Assembly: GCA_964443225.1 (NCBI GenBank)
Contig: CAYUCC010000021.1
Location: 1-64,000 of the forward strand
Direction of reading: 5' to 3'
DNA from: SSC4 sp964443225
Lineage (GTDB): Bacteria > Chloroflexota > Anaerolineae > SSC4 > Amarolineaceae
Length of the DNA stretch: 64,000 nt
How positions within the stretch are numbered: the first letter of the stretch is position 1; each line of letters opens with the position of its first letter. The notes under the pieces were generated by a model, which searched no databases, was not told where the DNA came from, and saw nothing but the letters and a program-made list of their open reading frames with translations. Shown here piece by piece: positions 1 to 10,200 of the stretch. The translations under genes and the position numbers were made by a program.

Positions 1-1
1 C

Positions 2-169
2 AAGATCGTGGGCGACCCCCTCGCCGGTGAAGACTTCGGCTTCATCTTCACCCCCGGCAGTGACCTCGTCGAACCGTTCGATGCCGCCATCGACTCGCTG
101 CTCCAGGACGGTTATCTCGACTTCCTGAACAATCGCTGGTTCTTCCTCTACAACACCAGCAGCAACTGA
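2..169 (+). CDS. amino acid ABC transporter substrate-binding protein, C-terminal end (partial)
   Basis: Only the last 55 residues are present; the gene begins left of the window. The reading frame from base 2 gives a tail containing GDPLAGEDFGFIF, then a segment ending NRWFFLYNTSSN and a TGA at 167-169. This matches the end of periplasmic polar amino acid binding proteins (SBP_bac_3), where a final helix is followed by a conserved aromatic stretch. The next gene encodes a matching permease, so this would be the ligand-binding subunit of that importer. The call rests on the tail plus context, since the ligand-binding core is not visible. Confidence 0.7.
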   Translation, partial: KIVGDPLAGEDFGFIFTPGSDLVEPFDAAIDSLLQDGYLDFLNNRWFFLYNTSSN

Positions 170-174
170 AAACC

Positions 175-209
175 GAGACTTCCGAAGTCTGGACGACTTC
201 GGAAGTCTC
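175..209. repeat. ACTTCCGAAGTC-type hairpin after the binding-protein gene
   Basis: A perfect inverted repeat has 15-bp arms (175-189 and 195-209) around a 5-nt loop. Each arm contains GACTTC(C/G)GAAGTC, itself nearly palindromic. It starts 5 bases after the stop codon of the binding-protein gene. A close relative lies at 32425-32461, also directly after a stop codon. It may act as an mRNA 3' end or transcript stabiliser between binding protein and permease; there is no T-run. Confidence 0.8.
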
Positions 210-210
210 C

Positions 211-265
211 ATCCAAAATCCAATCCAAAATCCAATCCAAAATCCAAAATCCAAAATCCAAAATC
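211..265. repeat. TCCAAAATC short tandem repeats
   Basis: Short units of the form ATCCAAAATC or ATCCAATCC are repeated head to tail and run to within 4 bases of the permease start codon, so the permease has no recognisable Shine-Dalgarno sequence. The same unit recurs at 1125-1250 and 11843-11890, next to other transporter genes. Confidence 0.85.
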
Positions 266-268
266 ACC

Positions 269-1126
269 ATGGAACCTACCCACAAAGCCAAAATCATCCC
301 CTGGAGTGAGCGCCTGACCCGACTGCCCTACTGGCTGCTGGTCGCCATTCTGCTGGCCATCCTGATCCTGTGGGGCATCAGCACCGACGCGGGTTACCAG
401 GTGATTTTTGCGGCCATCGTCAGCGGCATGGTCGTGACCATCTATGTGACGCTGATAGCTTATGCGCTGTCGCTGGTTTTTGGCCTGGGGGTTGCGCTGG
501 CGCGCGTATCGTCCAGCCGCGTGGTGCGTGAGGCCGCCACATTCTACACCGAGATCGTGCGCGGCGTGCCGATGCTGGTCATCCTGTATTACATTGCATT
601 TGTGGGGGCGCCGGGGCTGATCGACCTGCTCAACCAGTTCGGGGCCTGGCTCGTGAGCATCGGTCTGCCCATGCAGTGGCTGGTCGATCTGAGTGTGCGT
701 GACATGAGCTTCACGGCCCGCGCGATCCTGGCGTTGACGATCGGGTACAGCGCGTTCATCGCCGAGATCTTTCGCGCCGGCATCGAATCGATCGACCGCG
801 GCCAGGTGGAAGCGGCGCGCAGCCTGGGGCTGTCAGCGTGGCAGGCCATGCGTTACGTCATCCTCCCGCAGGCGGTCCGTCGTGTACTGCCACCCCTGGG
901 CAACGACTTCATCGCCATGCTCAAGGACTCATCCCTCGTCTCGGTGCTTGGCGTGCAGGACATCACGCTGCTGGGCAAAACCTACGCCTCGAGCACCTTC
1001 CGCTTCTTCGACACCTTCAACGTCGTCGCATTTCTCTACCTGGTAATGACCATCACCCTCTCGATCTTCATCGGCTGGCTCGAACGACGCTCCCCCACCT
1101 ACCGCGACCGCAGCCGCCTCCGCTAA
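269..1126 (+). CDS. polar amino acid ABC transporter permease (HisM/GlnP type)
   Basis: This 285-residue inner-membrane permease should carry an amino acid across the membrane as part of a binding-protein-dependent importer. Hydrophobic segments occur near residues 20-40, 45-75, 90-115, 150-170 and 250-270. The cytoplasmic coupling (EAA) loop reads EAARSLGLSAWQAMRYVILP, followed by QAVRRVLPPLGND, which is the HisM-family signature. It lies 99 bp after the binding-protein gene, and no ATPase gene follows in the window. The ATG at 269 follows short repeats and has no clear ribosome-binding site. An upstream ATPase gene or a shared ATPase is likely. Confidence 0.92.
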   Translation: MEPTHKAKIIPWSERLTRLPYWLLVAILLAILILWGISTDAGYQVIFAAIVSGMVVTIYVTLIAYALSLVFGLGVALARVSSSRVVREAATFYTEIVRGVPMLVILYYIAFVGAPGLIDLLNQFGAWLVSIGLPMQWLVDLSVRDMSFTARAILALTIGYSAFIAEIFRAGIESIDRGQVEAARSLGLSAWQAMRYVILPQAVRRVLPPLGNDFIAMLKDSSLVSVLGVQDITLLGKTYASSTFRFFDTFNVVAFLYLVMTITLSIFIGWLERRSPTYRDRSRLR

Positions 1127-1250
1127 TCCAAAATCCAAAATCTAAAATCCAAAATCGAACCTCCGCCAATCCAAAATCCAAAATCTAAAATCCAAAATCG
1201 AACCTCCGCCAATCCAAAATCCAAAATCTAAAATCCAAAATCTAAAATGG
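1125..1250. repeat. 43-bp tandem repeat built from CCAAAAT heptamers
   Basis: Two exact 43-bp copies (1125-1167 and 1168-1210) and a third partial copy (from 1211) each contain four CCAAAAT/CTAAAAT heptamers followed by CGAACCTCCGCC. The array separates two convergent genes: it begins within the permease stop codon and overlaps the 3' end of the HAD gene (stop at 1242). Unit-length copies suggest slippage or recent amplification. Confidence 0.9.
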
Positions 1251-2006
1251 AATCTCTGCGACCGACTCAACCACGTGCACCGGACGATAGGGAAAACGTC
1301 CGACATCTTCACGCTGCGTCACCCCGGTCAGTACCAGAATCGTCTCCAGGCCGGTTTCGACGCCGGCGACGATGTCGGTGTCCATACGATCGCCGATCAT
1401 GATCGTGTCGGCCGAGTGCACGCCCAGGTACTTGAGCGCGGTGCGCATCATGAGCGGGTTCGGTTTGCCGACAAAAAAAGGTTTGATGCCGGTGGCCATC
1501 TCGATCAGGGTTGCGATGGCGCCACATCCCGGTTCTGGCCCATGCTCCGTGGGTCCAGACGTATCGGGGTTGGTACCCACGAAGCGGGCACCAGCCGAAA
1601 CCAGGCGCACCGCTTTGGTCAGCTGCCGAAAATTCAACTCGCTGGTTTCCCCTATCACCACATAGTCGGGTTCCTGGTCGGTGACGACGTAACCGACTTC
1701 GTACAGTGCCTGGGTCAACCCACTTTCGCCAACCACGTAGGCCGTGCCGTTCGGCCGTTGTGAGGCCAGGAACCGCGCCGTGGCCAGCGCCGAGGTAAAA
1801 ATCGACTCGGGCGGAATGTCCAGGCCACTGTTACGCAGGCGATGCGCCAGGTCACGCGGCGTGTAACGCGAGTTGTTGGTCAATACCAGGAATTTGGCCT
1901 CGCGGTTACGCAGGCGCTGGATGAATTCATCAGCGCCGGGAATCATCGTGCGCCCGCGCACCAATACACCGTCCATATCCATCAGGTAATTCTTCGGCTG
2001 AGTCAT
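1242..2006 (-). CDS. HAD-IIA family sugar/nucleotide phosphatase (NagD-like)
   Basis: This 254-residue cytosolic phosphatase shows all HAD motifs: DMDGVL near residue 10 (nucleophile Asp and general acid Asp), LTNNS for motif II, GKPNP supplying the motif III lysine, and GDRMDTDI for motif IV. Cap type and length fit the NagD/p-nitrophenyl phosphatase branch (HAD-IIA), whose members dephosphorylate small phosphometabolites such as UMP or phosphoglycolate. The ATG at 2006 has an AAGAAAGGA ribosome-binding site. The substrate cannot be read from the sequence. It sits downstream of the kinase gene on the same strand, across a strong hairpin. Confidence 0.88.
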   Translation of the reverse strand: MTQPKNYLMDMDGVLVRGRTMIPGADEFIQRLRNREAKFLVLTNNSRYTPRDLAHRLRNSGLDIPPESIFTSALATARFLASQRPNGTAYVVGESGLTQALYEVGYVVTDQEPDYVVIGETSELNFRQLTKAVRLVSAGARFVGTNPDTSGPTEHGPEPGCGAIATLIEMATGIKPFFVGKPNPLMMRTALKYLGVHSADTIMIGDRMDTDIVAGVETGLETILVLTGVTQREDVGRFPYRPVHVVESVAEIPF

Positions 2007-2024
2007 GCAAATCCTTTCTTATCG

Positions 2025-2093
2025 AACGTCCCCGGCACGGGCCGCATGCGGCTTGCTCATCGGTGCATGTGGGTGGACCGTGCCGGGGACGTT
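2025..2093. terminator. long intergenic hairpin between kinase and HAD genes
   Basis: Perfect 16-bp arms at 2025-2040 and 2078-2093 flank a 37-nt loop that contains the 12-bp palindrome GCCGCATGCGGC. It lies just downstream of the kinase stop codon (2101) on the minus strand. No strong T-run follows, so it may be a processing or stability structure rather than a classical terminator. Confidence 0.55.
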
Positions 2094-2100
2094 GCCTTGT

Positions 2101-5100
2101 TTACACCAGCGCATCGAGGCGGGCGCGAATCTTGGAAGCCATATACGCCGTGCCGCAGTCGTCGCACAGGGTTGCGGCGCGCAACAGGTCGGCGCGCGCC
2201 GCCGCCAGGTCGCCCATCGCCTGCCAGGCCTCGCTGCGGTACACCAGCAAGCCGGCCACTTCGAGGCGGCAGCCAAGGGCTTCGAAGTTTTCCAGAGCAG
2301 TCGCAAACGCTGGCATTGCCTCGTCCCAGGCACCGCGCAGCGCGGCCAGGCGTCCCTTCATCAGCCAATAGCGGAAATAGTCGCGTGGGCGGGCGTTGTC
2401 ATCCTTTTGGTGCGCCAGGTCGTCCATCTGACGTAAGACCTCGATCAGCGCTTCGACTGCCCCTTGAGCCAGGTAAACCTCGGCATACCAGGCATATGGC
2501 TCCCAGCCAAGGCGTTCTTCGCTTTCTTTGATCAGGGCCAGTGCACGGTCCCATGCCTGCTGCCAGATCGCCAGCTCAACCGCGGCCCCGAAGGCCCATC
2601 TCAGGAGCTGGCGCTGGCCGGTGCTCTGCGCCCGGCCCAGGGCAAAAGCCACGTCGGCTTCGGCCAGGTCGAAGTCACCCAACATCACTGCGATGTGGGA
2701 CCGATGGCTGCGCACGAAGACATCCAGCCGGGCATCCCCGGTACGTTCGGTTAAGGCGTGGGCGTGGTTGGCCGCAGCCAGTGCCCTGGCCAGGTCACCG
2801 CGACCCGAGTAGGCATGGGCATTCGTGGCTTCCGCCCACGCGACACGATCGACGGCGCCGATCTTCTCGCCGATGGCCCGGTCGCGCGCGGCATAGTCGA
2901 GGGCCTCGTCCCAACGCGCCAGGACGTACATGTCCTCGGCCAGGAATTCGTAGCCGTACGCCTCGGCCAGTGGATAACGCTCACGCTGACCCAGCTCCAC
3001 CAGGCGCTGCGCCCAACTGATGCTCTGCGATATCTCACCGAGCTGCTGATAGGCGCCCGACAAACTGAAGTAGATGAGTGCCAGGGTGTCCGCGTTGCCC
3101 AGCGGGTCGGCCAGCTGGCGCGCTTCTTCGAGGTAGGCGATCGCTTGCGACCATTCGTTGTGATAGTGATGAAAACGGGCCAAATTAGCGAGGGCACGCG
3201 CCCGCTGGTTCGGCTCGCGCTGCGGGTCCAACTCGGCCAGGGCGGCATGCAGGTAGGGTGCACCACGGTCATCACCAGCTTGCGTATACGCCATGCCAAT
3301 CTGCGCCTGCAGCGTGACGCGCAGTTCGCCATCGGTAGCCAGCGCCAGGGCGCGTTGGAAAAACTCGGCCGCCCGCGCGTCGAACCCCGAACGCATGTTG
3401 ACCTGGCCCATTTCCTGGTAGATGGCGAGGAGGTCGGCCGTCCGGTCGAGTGATTCGGCGCACATGGCAGCCCGCTCGTAATAACGCAAGGCTTCATCGT
3501 GGGCAAAGACGCGCGTTGCACGTTCCGCAGCCAGCACGGCGTAACGCTGACCGCGCACCAAGTCGCCGCTCTCGATAAAATGATAGGCCAGGTCCTGGAC
3601 GTATCCGTTGCTGACAGAGGGGTCCAGCACTTCCAGACGTTCGCCGATGCGCTGGTGGATGCGCCGGCGGCGAATCGGGTTCAACTCGCCGTACAACACT
3701 TCACGGATCTTGTCGTGCGTGAACAGGTACGCATCATCGCTGGTCACCTGCAGGAGCTGTGCCCCACTGGCCTCGTCCAACGCATCGAGCAGGGCATCTT
3801 CGCCCATCGTCACTGCTGCGGCCAGTTCGCGGTAACCGAACTTACGCCCCATGACCGCTGCGGTGTGCAGCACGTCGACGCAGGTGGCTGTCAGCCGGCT
3901 GATGCGGTGGCCAATGGTCTCCTTGATGCTCTGCGGAATCACCAGGTCGGCGACATCCTGGCGCGCCCACGACCCGTCACGCCGGAAGATCTGGCCCTGT
4001 TCGACCAGGGATTTGACGACTTCTTCGACGAAAAACGGGTTGCCTTCGGTTTCACGAAATACCGCGGCCGTCAGGTCGGTCGAGATCGTTTCCTGCCCAA
4101 ACAGCGTGCCCAACAAAACTGCCACGTCATCTTCCGCCAGGCGTCCCAGGGATACGCGATGCGCCAGCCGCTCGCGCTGCCACTGGACCAGGGTTTCGGC
4201 CAGGGGGTGTGCCCGACCCAGCTCGACGTCACGGTAGGCGACCAGGATCATCAGCGGCTCGCCGCGCAGATTGCGCAGCAGGTAGTGAATCAGCGCCAGC
4301 GTGTCGCGGTCGGCCCAGTGCAGGTCATCGATGAAGAGCAGCATGCCGCGGCTGCCAGCCAGGCGCTGCAGCAAACGTGCCACGTAGTCGAACAAGCGCA
4401 GGCGTGCCTCAGGTGCCGGCAGGGCGGGACTGGGCGGCAGCGGGCCAATTTTGGTGTCGAGTTCGGGCGCCAGGCGGGCCAGCTCGGGGGCGAGCGACTC
4501 GAACTGCACGTGCAATGTCTCTGCTGGCTGCTGATGGACCCACGAACGCAGCGCCTCCACGAACGGCAGGTAGGGGGTTGACGCCTCATACTCGTAACAG
4601 CCGCCGCGCCATACCACGGCGCCGCTGAGCTGCGCATAAACCATCATCTCGTTGGCCAGGCGGGTCTTGCCGATGCCCGGTTCGCCAGACAACAAGACCA
4701 GGTGCCCGTGACCCTCGCGGCTGTGCTGCCAGAGCTCGCGCAGCTGGTTCATTTCGGCCCGTCGCCCCACCAGGTGCCCACGCACCAGGCTGTCGAGCAA
4801 GCCCAACGTCACTGTGACCGGTTCATCCAGGGTCGTGAAGGCGGCCTGATCCTGTACGGTGATGTTGTCCAGGCTCTCGATGACCGCGCGCGCACTGGTG
4901 AAACGGTCGTCAGGGTTTTTGGCCAGGAGCTTGAGGATGATGCCTTCCAGTGGCGGTAAGAGATCGGGTGCGTAGCTGCGCGGCGGCACCACAGGCGCGT
5001 GCAGGTGCTGCGAAATCACCGCCAGGATGTCGTCCCCCGTGAAGGGCAATCGCCCGGTAGTCATTTCATACAGCATGACACCCAGGGCGTACAGATCGGC

Positions 5101-5649
5101 GCGATGGTCGAACGTCTGCCCGATGGCCAGCTCGGGTGCCATGTAGAATACGGTGCCTGAAATCGTGCCGTCGGCGGTGAGGCGCGACGCCACGGAGCGC
5201 GCCAGACCAAAGTCGGTCAATTTGGCGACACCCGCCGCGGTGATGAGTACGTTTTCTGGTTTGAGGTCGCGGTGTACGATGCCGTGGGCGTGGGCGTGGT
5301 CGAGCGCGGCACAAATTTGCCGGGTAACTGCCAATACGTCAGGCAGGGGCAGGGGCAGGCACTCGAGCAGCGAGCGACCGCTCACCAACTCCATTATAAT
5401 GAAAAAGGAGTCGCCGCTCGTGCCCGCATCGTACACCGACACGATGTTGGGGTGGTTGAGCTGGGCGGCTATCTGGGCTTCGTTCAGCAGGCGATGACGC
5501 GTCTCAGCGCCAATGGTCTCGGCCCACAGCACCTTGATCGCCACGTCGCGCCCCAGGAGGACGTCATGCCCGCGGTAGATGGCGCCCATGCCACCCGTGC
5601 CTACCTGGGCATCGACACGGTAACGTTCGTTGAGGCATGTTCCGATCAT
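2101..5649 (-). CDS. Ser/Thr protein kinase fused to AAA ATPase and TPR region
   Basis: This 1182-residue signalling protein has three parts. Residues 1-260 are a Hanks-type kinase: glycine loop GTGGMG (17-22), Lys39 in VAIKV, HRDLKPEN (126-133), DFG (146-148) and APE (171-173). Residues about 290-660 form an AAA/STAND-like ATPase with Walker A GEPGIGKT (322-329) and Walker B LLFIDDLHWAD. Residues about 680-1182 are helical TPR-type repeats, likely a partner-binding surface. There is no transmembrane segment, so it is probably cytosolic. All catalytic residues appear present. Its start codon overlaps the stop of the upstream phosphatase gene (ATGA at 5646-5649), so the two are translationally coupled and probably act as an opposing kinase/phosphatase pair. 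Confidence 0.93.
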   Translation of the reverse strand: MIGTCLNERYRVDAQVGTGGMGAIYRGHDVLLGRDVAIKVLWAETIGAETRHRLLNEAQIAAQLNHPNIVSVYDAGTSGDSFFIIMELVSGRSLLECLPLPLPDVLAVTRQICAALDHAHAHGIVHRDLKPENVLITAAGVAKLTDFGLARSVASRLTADGTISGTVFYMAPELAIGQTFDHRADLYALGVMLYEMTTGRLPFTGDDILAVISQHLHAPVVPPRSYAPDLLPPLEGIILKLLAKNPDDRFTSARAVIESLDNITVQDQAAFTTLDEPVTVTLGLLDSLVRGHLVGRRAEMNQLRELWQHSREGHGHLVLLSGEPGIGKTRLANEMMVYAQLSGAVVWRGGCYEYEASTPYLPFVEALRSWVHQQPAETLHVQFESLAPELARLAPELDTKIGPLPPSPALPAPEARLRLFDYVARLLQRLAGSRGMLLFIDDLHWADRDTLALIHYLLRNLRGEPLMILVAYRDVELGRAHPLAETLVQWQRERLAHRVSLGRLAEDDVAVLLGTLFGQETISTDLTAAVFRETEGNPFFVEEVVKSLVEQGQIFRRDGSWARQDVADLVIPQSIKETIGHRISRLTATCVDVLHTAAVMGRKFGYRELAAAVTMGEDALLDALDEASGAQLLQVTSDDAYLFTHDKIREVLYGELNPIRRRRIHQRIGERLEVLDPSVSNGYVQDLAYHFIESGDLVRGQRYAVLAAERATRVFAHDEALRYYERAAMCAESLDRTADLLAIYQEMGQVNMRSGFDARAAEFFQRALALATDGELRVTLQAQIGMAYTQAGDDRGAPYLHAALAELDPQREPNQRARALANLARFHHYHNEWSQAIAYLEEARQLADPLGNADTLALIYFSLSGAYQQLGEISQSISWAQRLVELGQRERYPLAEAYGYEFLAEDMYVLARWDEALDYAARDRAIGEKIGAVDRVAWAEATNAHAYSGRGDLARALAAANHAHALTERTGDARLDVFVRSHRSHIAVMLGDFDLAEADVAFALGRAQSTGQRQLLRWAFGAAVELAIWQQAWDRALALIKESEERLGWEPYAWYAEVYLAQGAVEALIEVLRQMDDLAHQKDDNARPRDYFRYWLMKGRLAALRGAWDEAMPAFATALENFEALGCRLEVAGLLVYRSEAWQAMGDLAAARADLLRAATLCDDCGTAYMASKIRARLDALV

Positions 5650-6980
5650 GAGCCGCCTCCTGGTGCCGGTTTCGGAAGCATGCCCGATGAGACAGCGGTC
5701 ACCACGTCTGCTTCCTGCACGGGCACTGGCTGGCGCTGCAGCACGACCACCGTCACGTCATCGAACGGCGTGGCCCCTGCGATGTGCTGCGTGAGCGCAC
5801 GGTCGATCGCTTCCAGGATGCCAGCCGCCGGCAGCTGCGCATGCGCACGCAGAACGTCCACCAGCCGGTCGCGGCCGAAAGGTTCACCGTCCTGGTCCAG
5901 GGCATCGGTCACGCCATCGGTAATCATCACCAGGGTCTCGCCGGCCTGCAGCGCCAGCTGACCTTCGTGATACACGGTGTTCTCGTCGAAGCCCAGGATG
6001 GGCCCGGTGCGGCGCAGTCCATAGAGGGTGGCCTGGTTGAGGACCAGCGGCGGATCGTGGCCCGCGTTGACGTAGGTGATGGCACCGGACTCGGGTGCAA
6101 ACTGAAGGTAGGCCAGGCTGACGAACATGTGGTCGGCGGCGTCGGCACAGATGAGGCGGTTGGCCAGGCGAATGCCCTCGGCAGGCGTCATCGCGCGGGT
6201 CAGGCTGGCACGCAGGGTGCTGCGTGTAAGCGCCATGAAGAGCGCAGCGGGCATGCCCTTGTCCGATACGTCAGCAATGACGATGCCCCACTGCGGACCC
6301 GCCGCGTCCCCGACGTCGATGAAGTCGTAGAAATCGCCACTGACTTCGTGCGCCGGCCGCCAGATGGCCGCCACGTCCCAGCCGGCAACGACCGGCGTCT
6401 GGCGCGGCATCAGGTTGCTCTGCAGCTCGCGCGCCACCTGCAGCTCACGTTCCATGCGCCCTTTTTCGACGGCGACCTGGTAGAGGCGCGCATTTTCGAT
6501 GGCCACGGCGGCGCTGGCGGCGATAGCCGCAAGGAGATCAAGGTCATCGGGGGTGAATATGCCCGCCTGCAGCCGGTTGTCGACATAAATCACGCCGAGG
6601 GTGGCTTCTTTGACGTGCAGCGGCACACAGAGGATCGACCGCAAGCCCAGGCTGATCACACTGGCCCGCCCCGCCAGCCAGGCGTCACTCTGGGCATTGC
6701 TCGTCAGCAGCGGCTTGCCTTCACGGGCCACCCGCTCCACCACGCCGCGCGAAACCTGGAACTCCGGCTCATCGATGGTGCGCTGGTCCATGCCGCGTGC
6801 CGAACGGAAGGCGAGGCGCCCGTCGGCGTCCAGCAGCATGAGAAACCCTCGCTCGGCGCGCGTCGCGGCAATCACCTCGTCCATGACCCGGTTGAGCACC
6901 GTGTCCAGGTCAAGCGATGAGCTGAACGATAACGAGATGCGGTAGAGCATCTCGAGCCGCGCGAGCGATGGTTCGGGCAT
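5646..6980 (-). CDS. GAF domain PP2C-type (SpoIIE/RsbU-like) Ser/Thr phosphatase
   Basis: The 444-residue protein has an N-terminal GAF sensor (residues about 20-165) and a C-terminal SpoIIE/RsbU phosphatase domain. PP2C metal-binding motifs are visible: VSGDFYDF, IADVSDKGMPAALFMAL, VNAGHDPP, ITDGVTDALD and FDDVTVVVL. A short linker of the form MERELQVARELQSNLMP, typical of RsbU-like enzymes, joins the domains. It should dephosphorylate phosphoserine/threonine proteins in response to a small ligand or redox cue bound by GAF. It is the first gene of the kinase operon and overlaps the kinase start by 4 bp. Confidence 0.92.
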   Translation of the reverse strand: MPEPSLARLEMLYRISLSFSSSLDLDTVLNRVMDEVIAATRAERGFLMLLDADGRLAFRSARGMDQRTIDEPEFQVSRGVVERVAREGKPLLTSNAQSDAWLAGRASVISLGLRSILCVPLHVKEATLGVIYVDNRLQAGIFTPDDLDLLAAIAASAAVAIENARLYQVAVEKGRMERELQVARELQSNLMPRQTPVVAGWDVAAIWRPAHEVSGDFYDFIDVGDAAGPQWGIVIADVSDKGMPAALFMALTRSTLRASLTRAMTPAEGIRLANRLICADAADHMFVSLAYLQFAPESGAITYVNAGHDPPLVLNQATLYGLRRTGPILGFDENTVYHEGQLALQAGETLVMITDGVTDALDQDGEPFGRDRLVDVLRAHAQLPAAGILEAIDRALTQHIAGATPFDDVTVVVLQRQPVPVQEADVVTAVSSGMLPKPAPGGGS

Positions 6981-7095
6981 GGCTGTCCTGATTCAGGGAC
7001 TTTGCCCCCAAGTCGCAGCGGACGCAAAATGCTCCGCACAATCATGCCAGCTCAGCCGCCGATTCCGCGAACGGTGCCGAGCAGTTGCAACCTAA

Positions 7096-7165
7096 GGGCT
7101 TGTAATTGAATAACTTCCTGCAAAATGGCCGGAAATCGCGGTAGGTTATTCTTTTTCAAGTCCTA
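7096..7165. mobile_element. MITE-like element, copy 1 (70 bp, internally shortened)
   Basis: The element runs from AGGGCTTGTAATTGAATAAC to a near-inverted GTTATTC...AAGTCCT end, with the core CTTCCTGCAAAATGGCCGG. It matches copies 2 (18967-19046) and 3 (57857-57936) over its whole length except for about 10 missing bases in the right half. It lies between the phosphatase and the lipoprotein genes. No obvious target-site duplication was seen. Confidence 0.85.
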
Positions 7166-7219
7166 ACTATACACCTGATTGGCTGAGTTTTCAACTCGTG
7201 TTGGGGCTGGGAGCAAATC

Positions 7220-10200
7220 TCACTGGCTGCGCCACTCACCGCTGTGGTACAAGGCAAGGGTGTCGTCCGCCACACGCAGCACCAGGCCACCGTCCCACTC
7301 CTGGATGCTGCCTGCCACGCTGGTTTCGGTTGCGGTAGCCCAAGCAAGGGGACCGACTGGTCCGTCAAGCCATTCACGCCAGACTTTGCCAAACCCACGC
7401 ACCGGCTGCAGCAGGCCCTCCGGTGCCACCAGGCTGGGGTCTGATTCGGGTGTGCCGCTCTGCCACAGGTCGGGATGCCGTTGCCACAGACCGTCACTGG
7501 GCAGGGCAAAGATGGTCTTTTGCTCGCTTTCCCACACCATCTGACCCTCTTGAAAGGACTGCCAGACCATGGGCACGCGGCGCTCCGCGGCCTTGGGACA
7601 ACCAATCCCGCCAAAGACAGCGGCAACGGCCGCCTCGCGCGCCGACAGGGCCTGCGCGCATGCAACCGCAGTGGGCGTGGGGACCGGGGTTGGTGGTGGT
7701 GTCACGGATGGCAGGATGCCCGGCTGCTCGATACTGGTCCAGCGCAGATTGGCTGGATCCACAACCTGCGCGCTACCGATCCGCCCCAGCCACAACCGTC
7801 CATCCGTGGCCAGCGCCAGTTGATGACTGCCCTGTAGCTGCGTGATATCCGCTTCCTGCCAGGTTGCACCCTCGTCAAGCGAACGGGCCAGGCGCGCGTT
7901 GCCGACATAGTCACTGGTGTACAGGTAGAGAGTCTGGTGGGCAACAGCAAACCTAAAATTAGGCGCGTAGGGCTGGATTGGCGGTTCCGTCGTCAGTGGC
8001 TCCCAGGTCAGCCCGCCGTCGCGCGAGCGTGCCAGAAAGGGGCTGTCGATGCCAAAGAAGCCATAGGCCGTCAGCTCGGCTGCATCATCGGTGGCAAAAC
8101 CAAGCACAGTGCCACCGGGGCCTGGCAGCGGCACGTCGGTCCACGTTTGCCCATCGTCTGTGCTGCGCCGGTAACGTTCGTAGGACATCAGGAGCAGCGT
8201 GCCATCCGGTGCCAGGGAAAGCGTGCCCAGTGGTGTGTAGGCATTCGACGAGGCCAGGATGGTCTCCCAGCGCTGCATCGCCGGCCGCCACGCCAGCAGT
8301 CGCCCGCTGCGGTCCATGGCGTAGGCGGTGCCCGCACCGCGCGCCACCACGGGCTGCACCAGACGCAAATCACCCAGGCCGGTGTCCACGAATTCCCACG
8401 TGTCGCCACCGTCACGGCTGCGCAGCACACCGTCGCTGCCCCCTTCAGCCTGGTTGGTGTAGAAGAGAATGCCAGGGCCGGCAATGGTCAGTTGACCATA
8501 ACTTGCCCAAGAGCCGACCGGCAACTGCTCCCATCGTTGACCATCCCGGCTGCGAAACAACTGGTTGTCGATGCGGGTGTAGAGCACCGTACCCTGGTCA
8601 TCGGACGTGACCTGCAGGTCGGACATGGGGCGTTCGGGCAGGGCGTTGACCGGGCGCGGGCGCATCGTCAGCGGGGGCAAATCGTCCAGCGCCACGACAT
8701 CGAGGCGGGAGCTACTTTCGTCACGTACCACCAGCCGGCGCCGTGCACGGTCAAACAGGATCTGGTCTACCGACTGTGGCGCCCGGTCGGCACCCTGCAG
8801 TGTCAGTGATGCCGCGCCGACCAGCGCCAAGACGCCATCGTAGTAGGCGCGCAGGGTACTTGCAGCATCGTCCAGTATCAGCAGCCCGGTGCGCCCAAGG
8901 AGGCGGCTGCTCTCGCCACCGGTAGCTTGCAGGTGCTGGATCGTTTCATTGCCCTTGCCCGCATAACTGACGTACGTTGTGCCATTGTTTGGGTCGAACA
9001 CGATGTCATGTACGAAATTGTACAGCGCGGGTACGTCGATCGGCGTGGTATTCCCCGGCGCGTAGACCTGTAGAAAATCGCTGTTGTTGGAGCCAGGCAC
9101 GCCGTTGTTCATCTCGACGACCAGGTAACCATTAACCGGGTTGACATGGGCGGCAATGGCACGCGGGTTTGGGCTGAACCCCTGTGGCGTGGGAAAGGTC
9201 TTGTCCAGCCGGCCCACCGTGCGCCCGGCCCGATCATGGATCGTCACGCCAGCATTGACGATGTACACGCGGTCACGCAGACCATCCGGCGCGGGAAGGC
9301 CGCCGCGGTCGAACTCGGCCAGGATATCACCGCGCCGGCTGTCCAGCGCCACCACTCGATCAGCACGGTTGACGTACAGCCGCTGGTCGGCGGCATCCAG
9401 GGCCAGCGGTGCTGCACCCGGCCAGATGGTGCGCACGCGGCCGCTCGGCCAATCGAGCACGTGTATGCGTTCCTGGTTGTCGGCCACAAACAAGGTTGCG
9501 GTGGTAGGATCAAGCGCTGCGGCGGTGAGCTGCACGCCAAGGATAGCACGCGCTGTGGGCACGAAGCTGGACGGATCGAGTGTCATCAGCTGTGCGCCCG
9601 AATAGCGCACCAGTCCCAACAGTCGGTTTTCCCCCATGGCCACAAATAGATCGGGTACCCACGCCACCGGCCATACCGTCTCGGCTTGGGTGGCCAGGTC
9701 GCGGGCGGCCAATGTCACGATTACAGGATTCGCTGGCAGGTCGGGTCGTGGGCTGCGGTAGCCGGTGAGGATATAGCGGTCGCGCGGCTCGTCGTAGTAG
9801 AAAGCACCCCAATCGGTCACGGTGACTGCGGCCTGTGGGCGCAGGTCGGCATCGAAGCGCTGCACGCGCGGCTGGCTGCCGCCGGTGCGCACGGCCCAGC
9901 CACCATCGGGCCCATGGGCCAGGGCCTGGCTGTAATCGGACAGCGGTTGGGTCGCCAGTATGCGACCGCTGGTGCCATCGAGCAGTACCAACTCCTGCCT
10001 CAATCCTGAACGGCTGACGAGCACGCGGCCGCCGTTGGCTATCACCTGAATGGCGCCAGGCAGCTCGACCTCCCAGCGCACCGGCAGACCGACAGCCGCG
10101 AGGGATTGGCTTGTATCGAAGGCGCGCACTGCGTCCTGGTCGATCACAAACAGCGTCTTGCCATCCGGACTCAAGGCGGCATCACGCACGCCAGCGATGC

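Noticed and set aside
1125..1250. Possible CRISPR array from regular CCAAAAT units
   Set aside because: Units are 7 bp within 43-bp copies without unique spacers of constant length, and there are no cas genes in the window.
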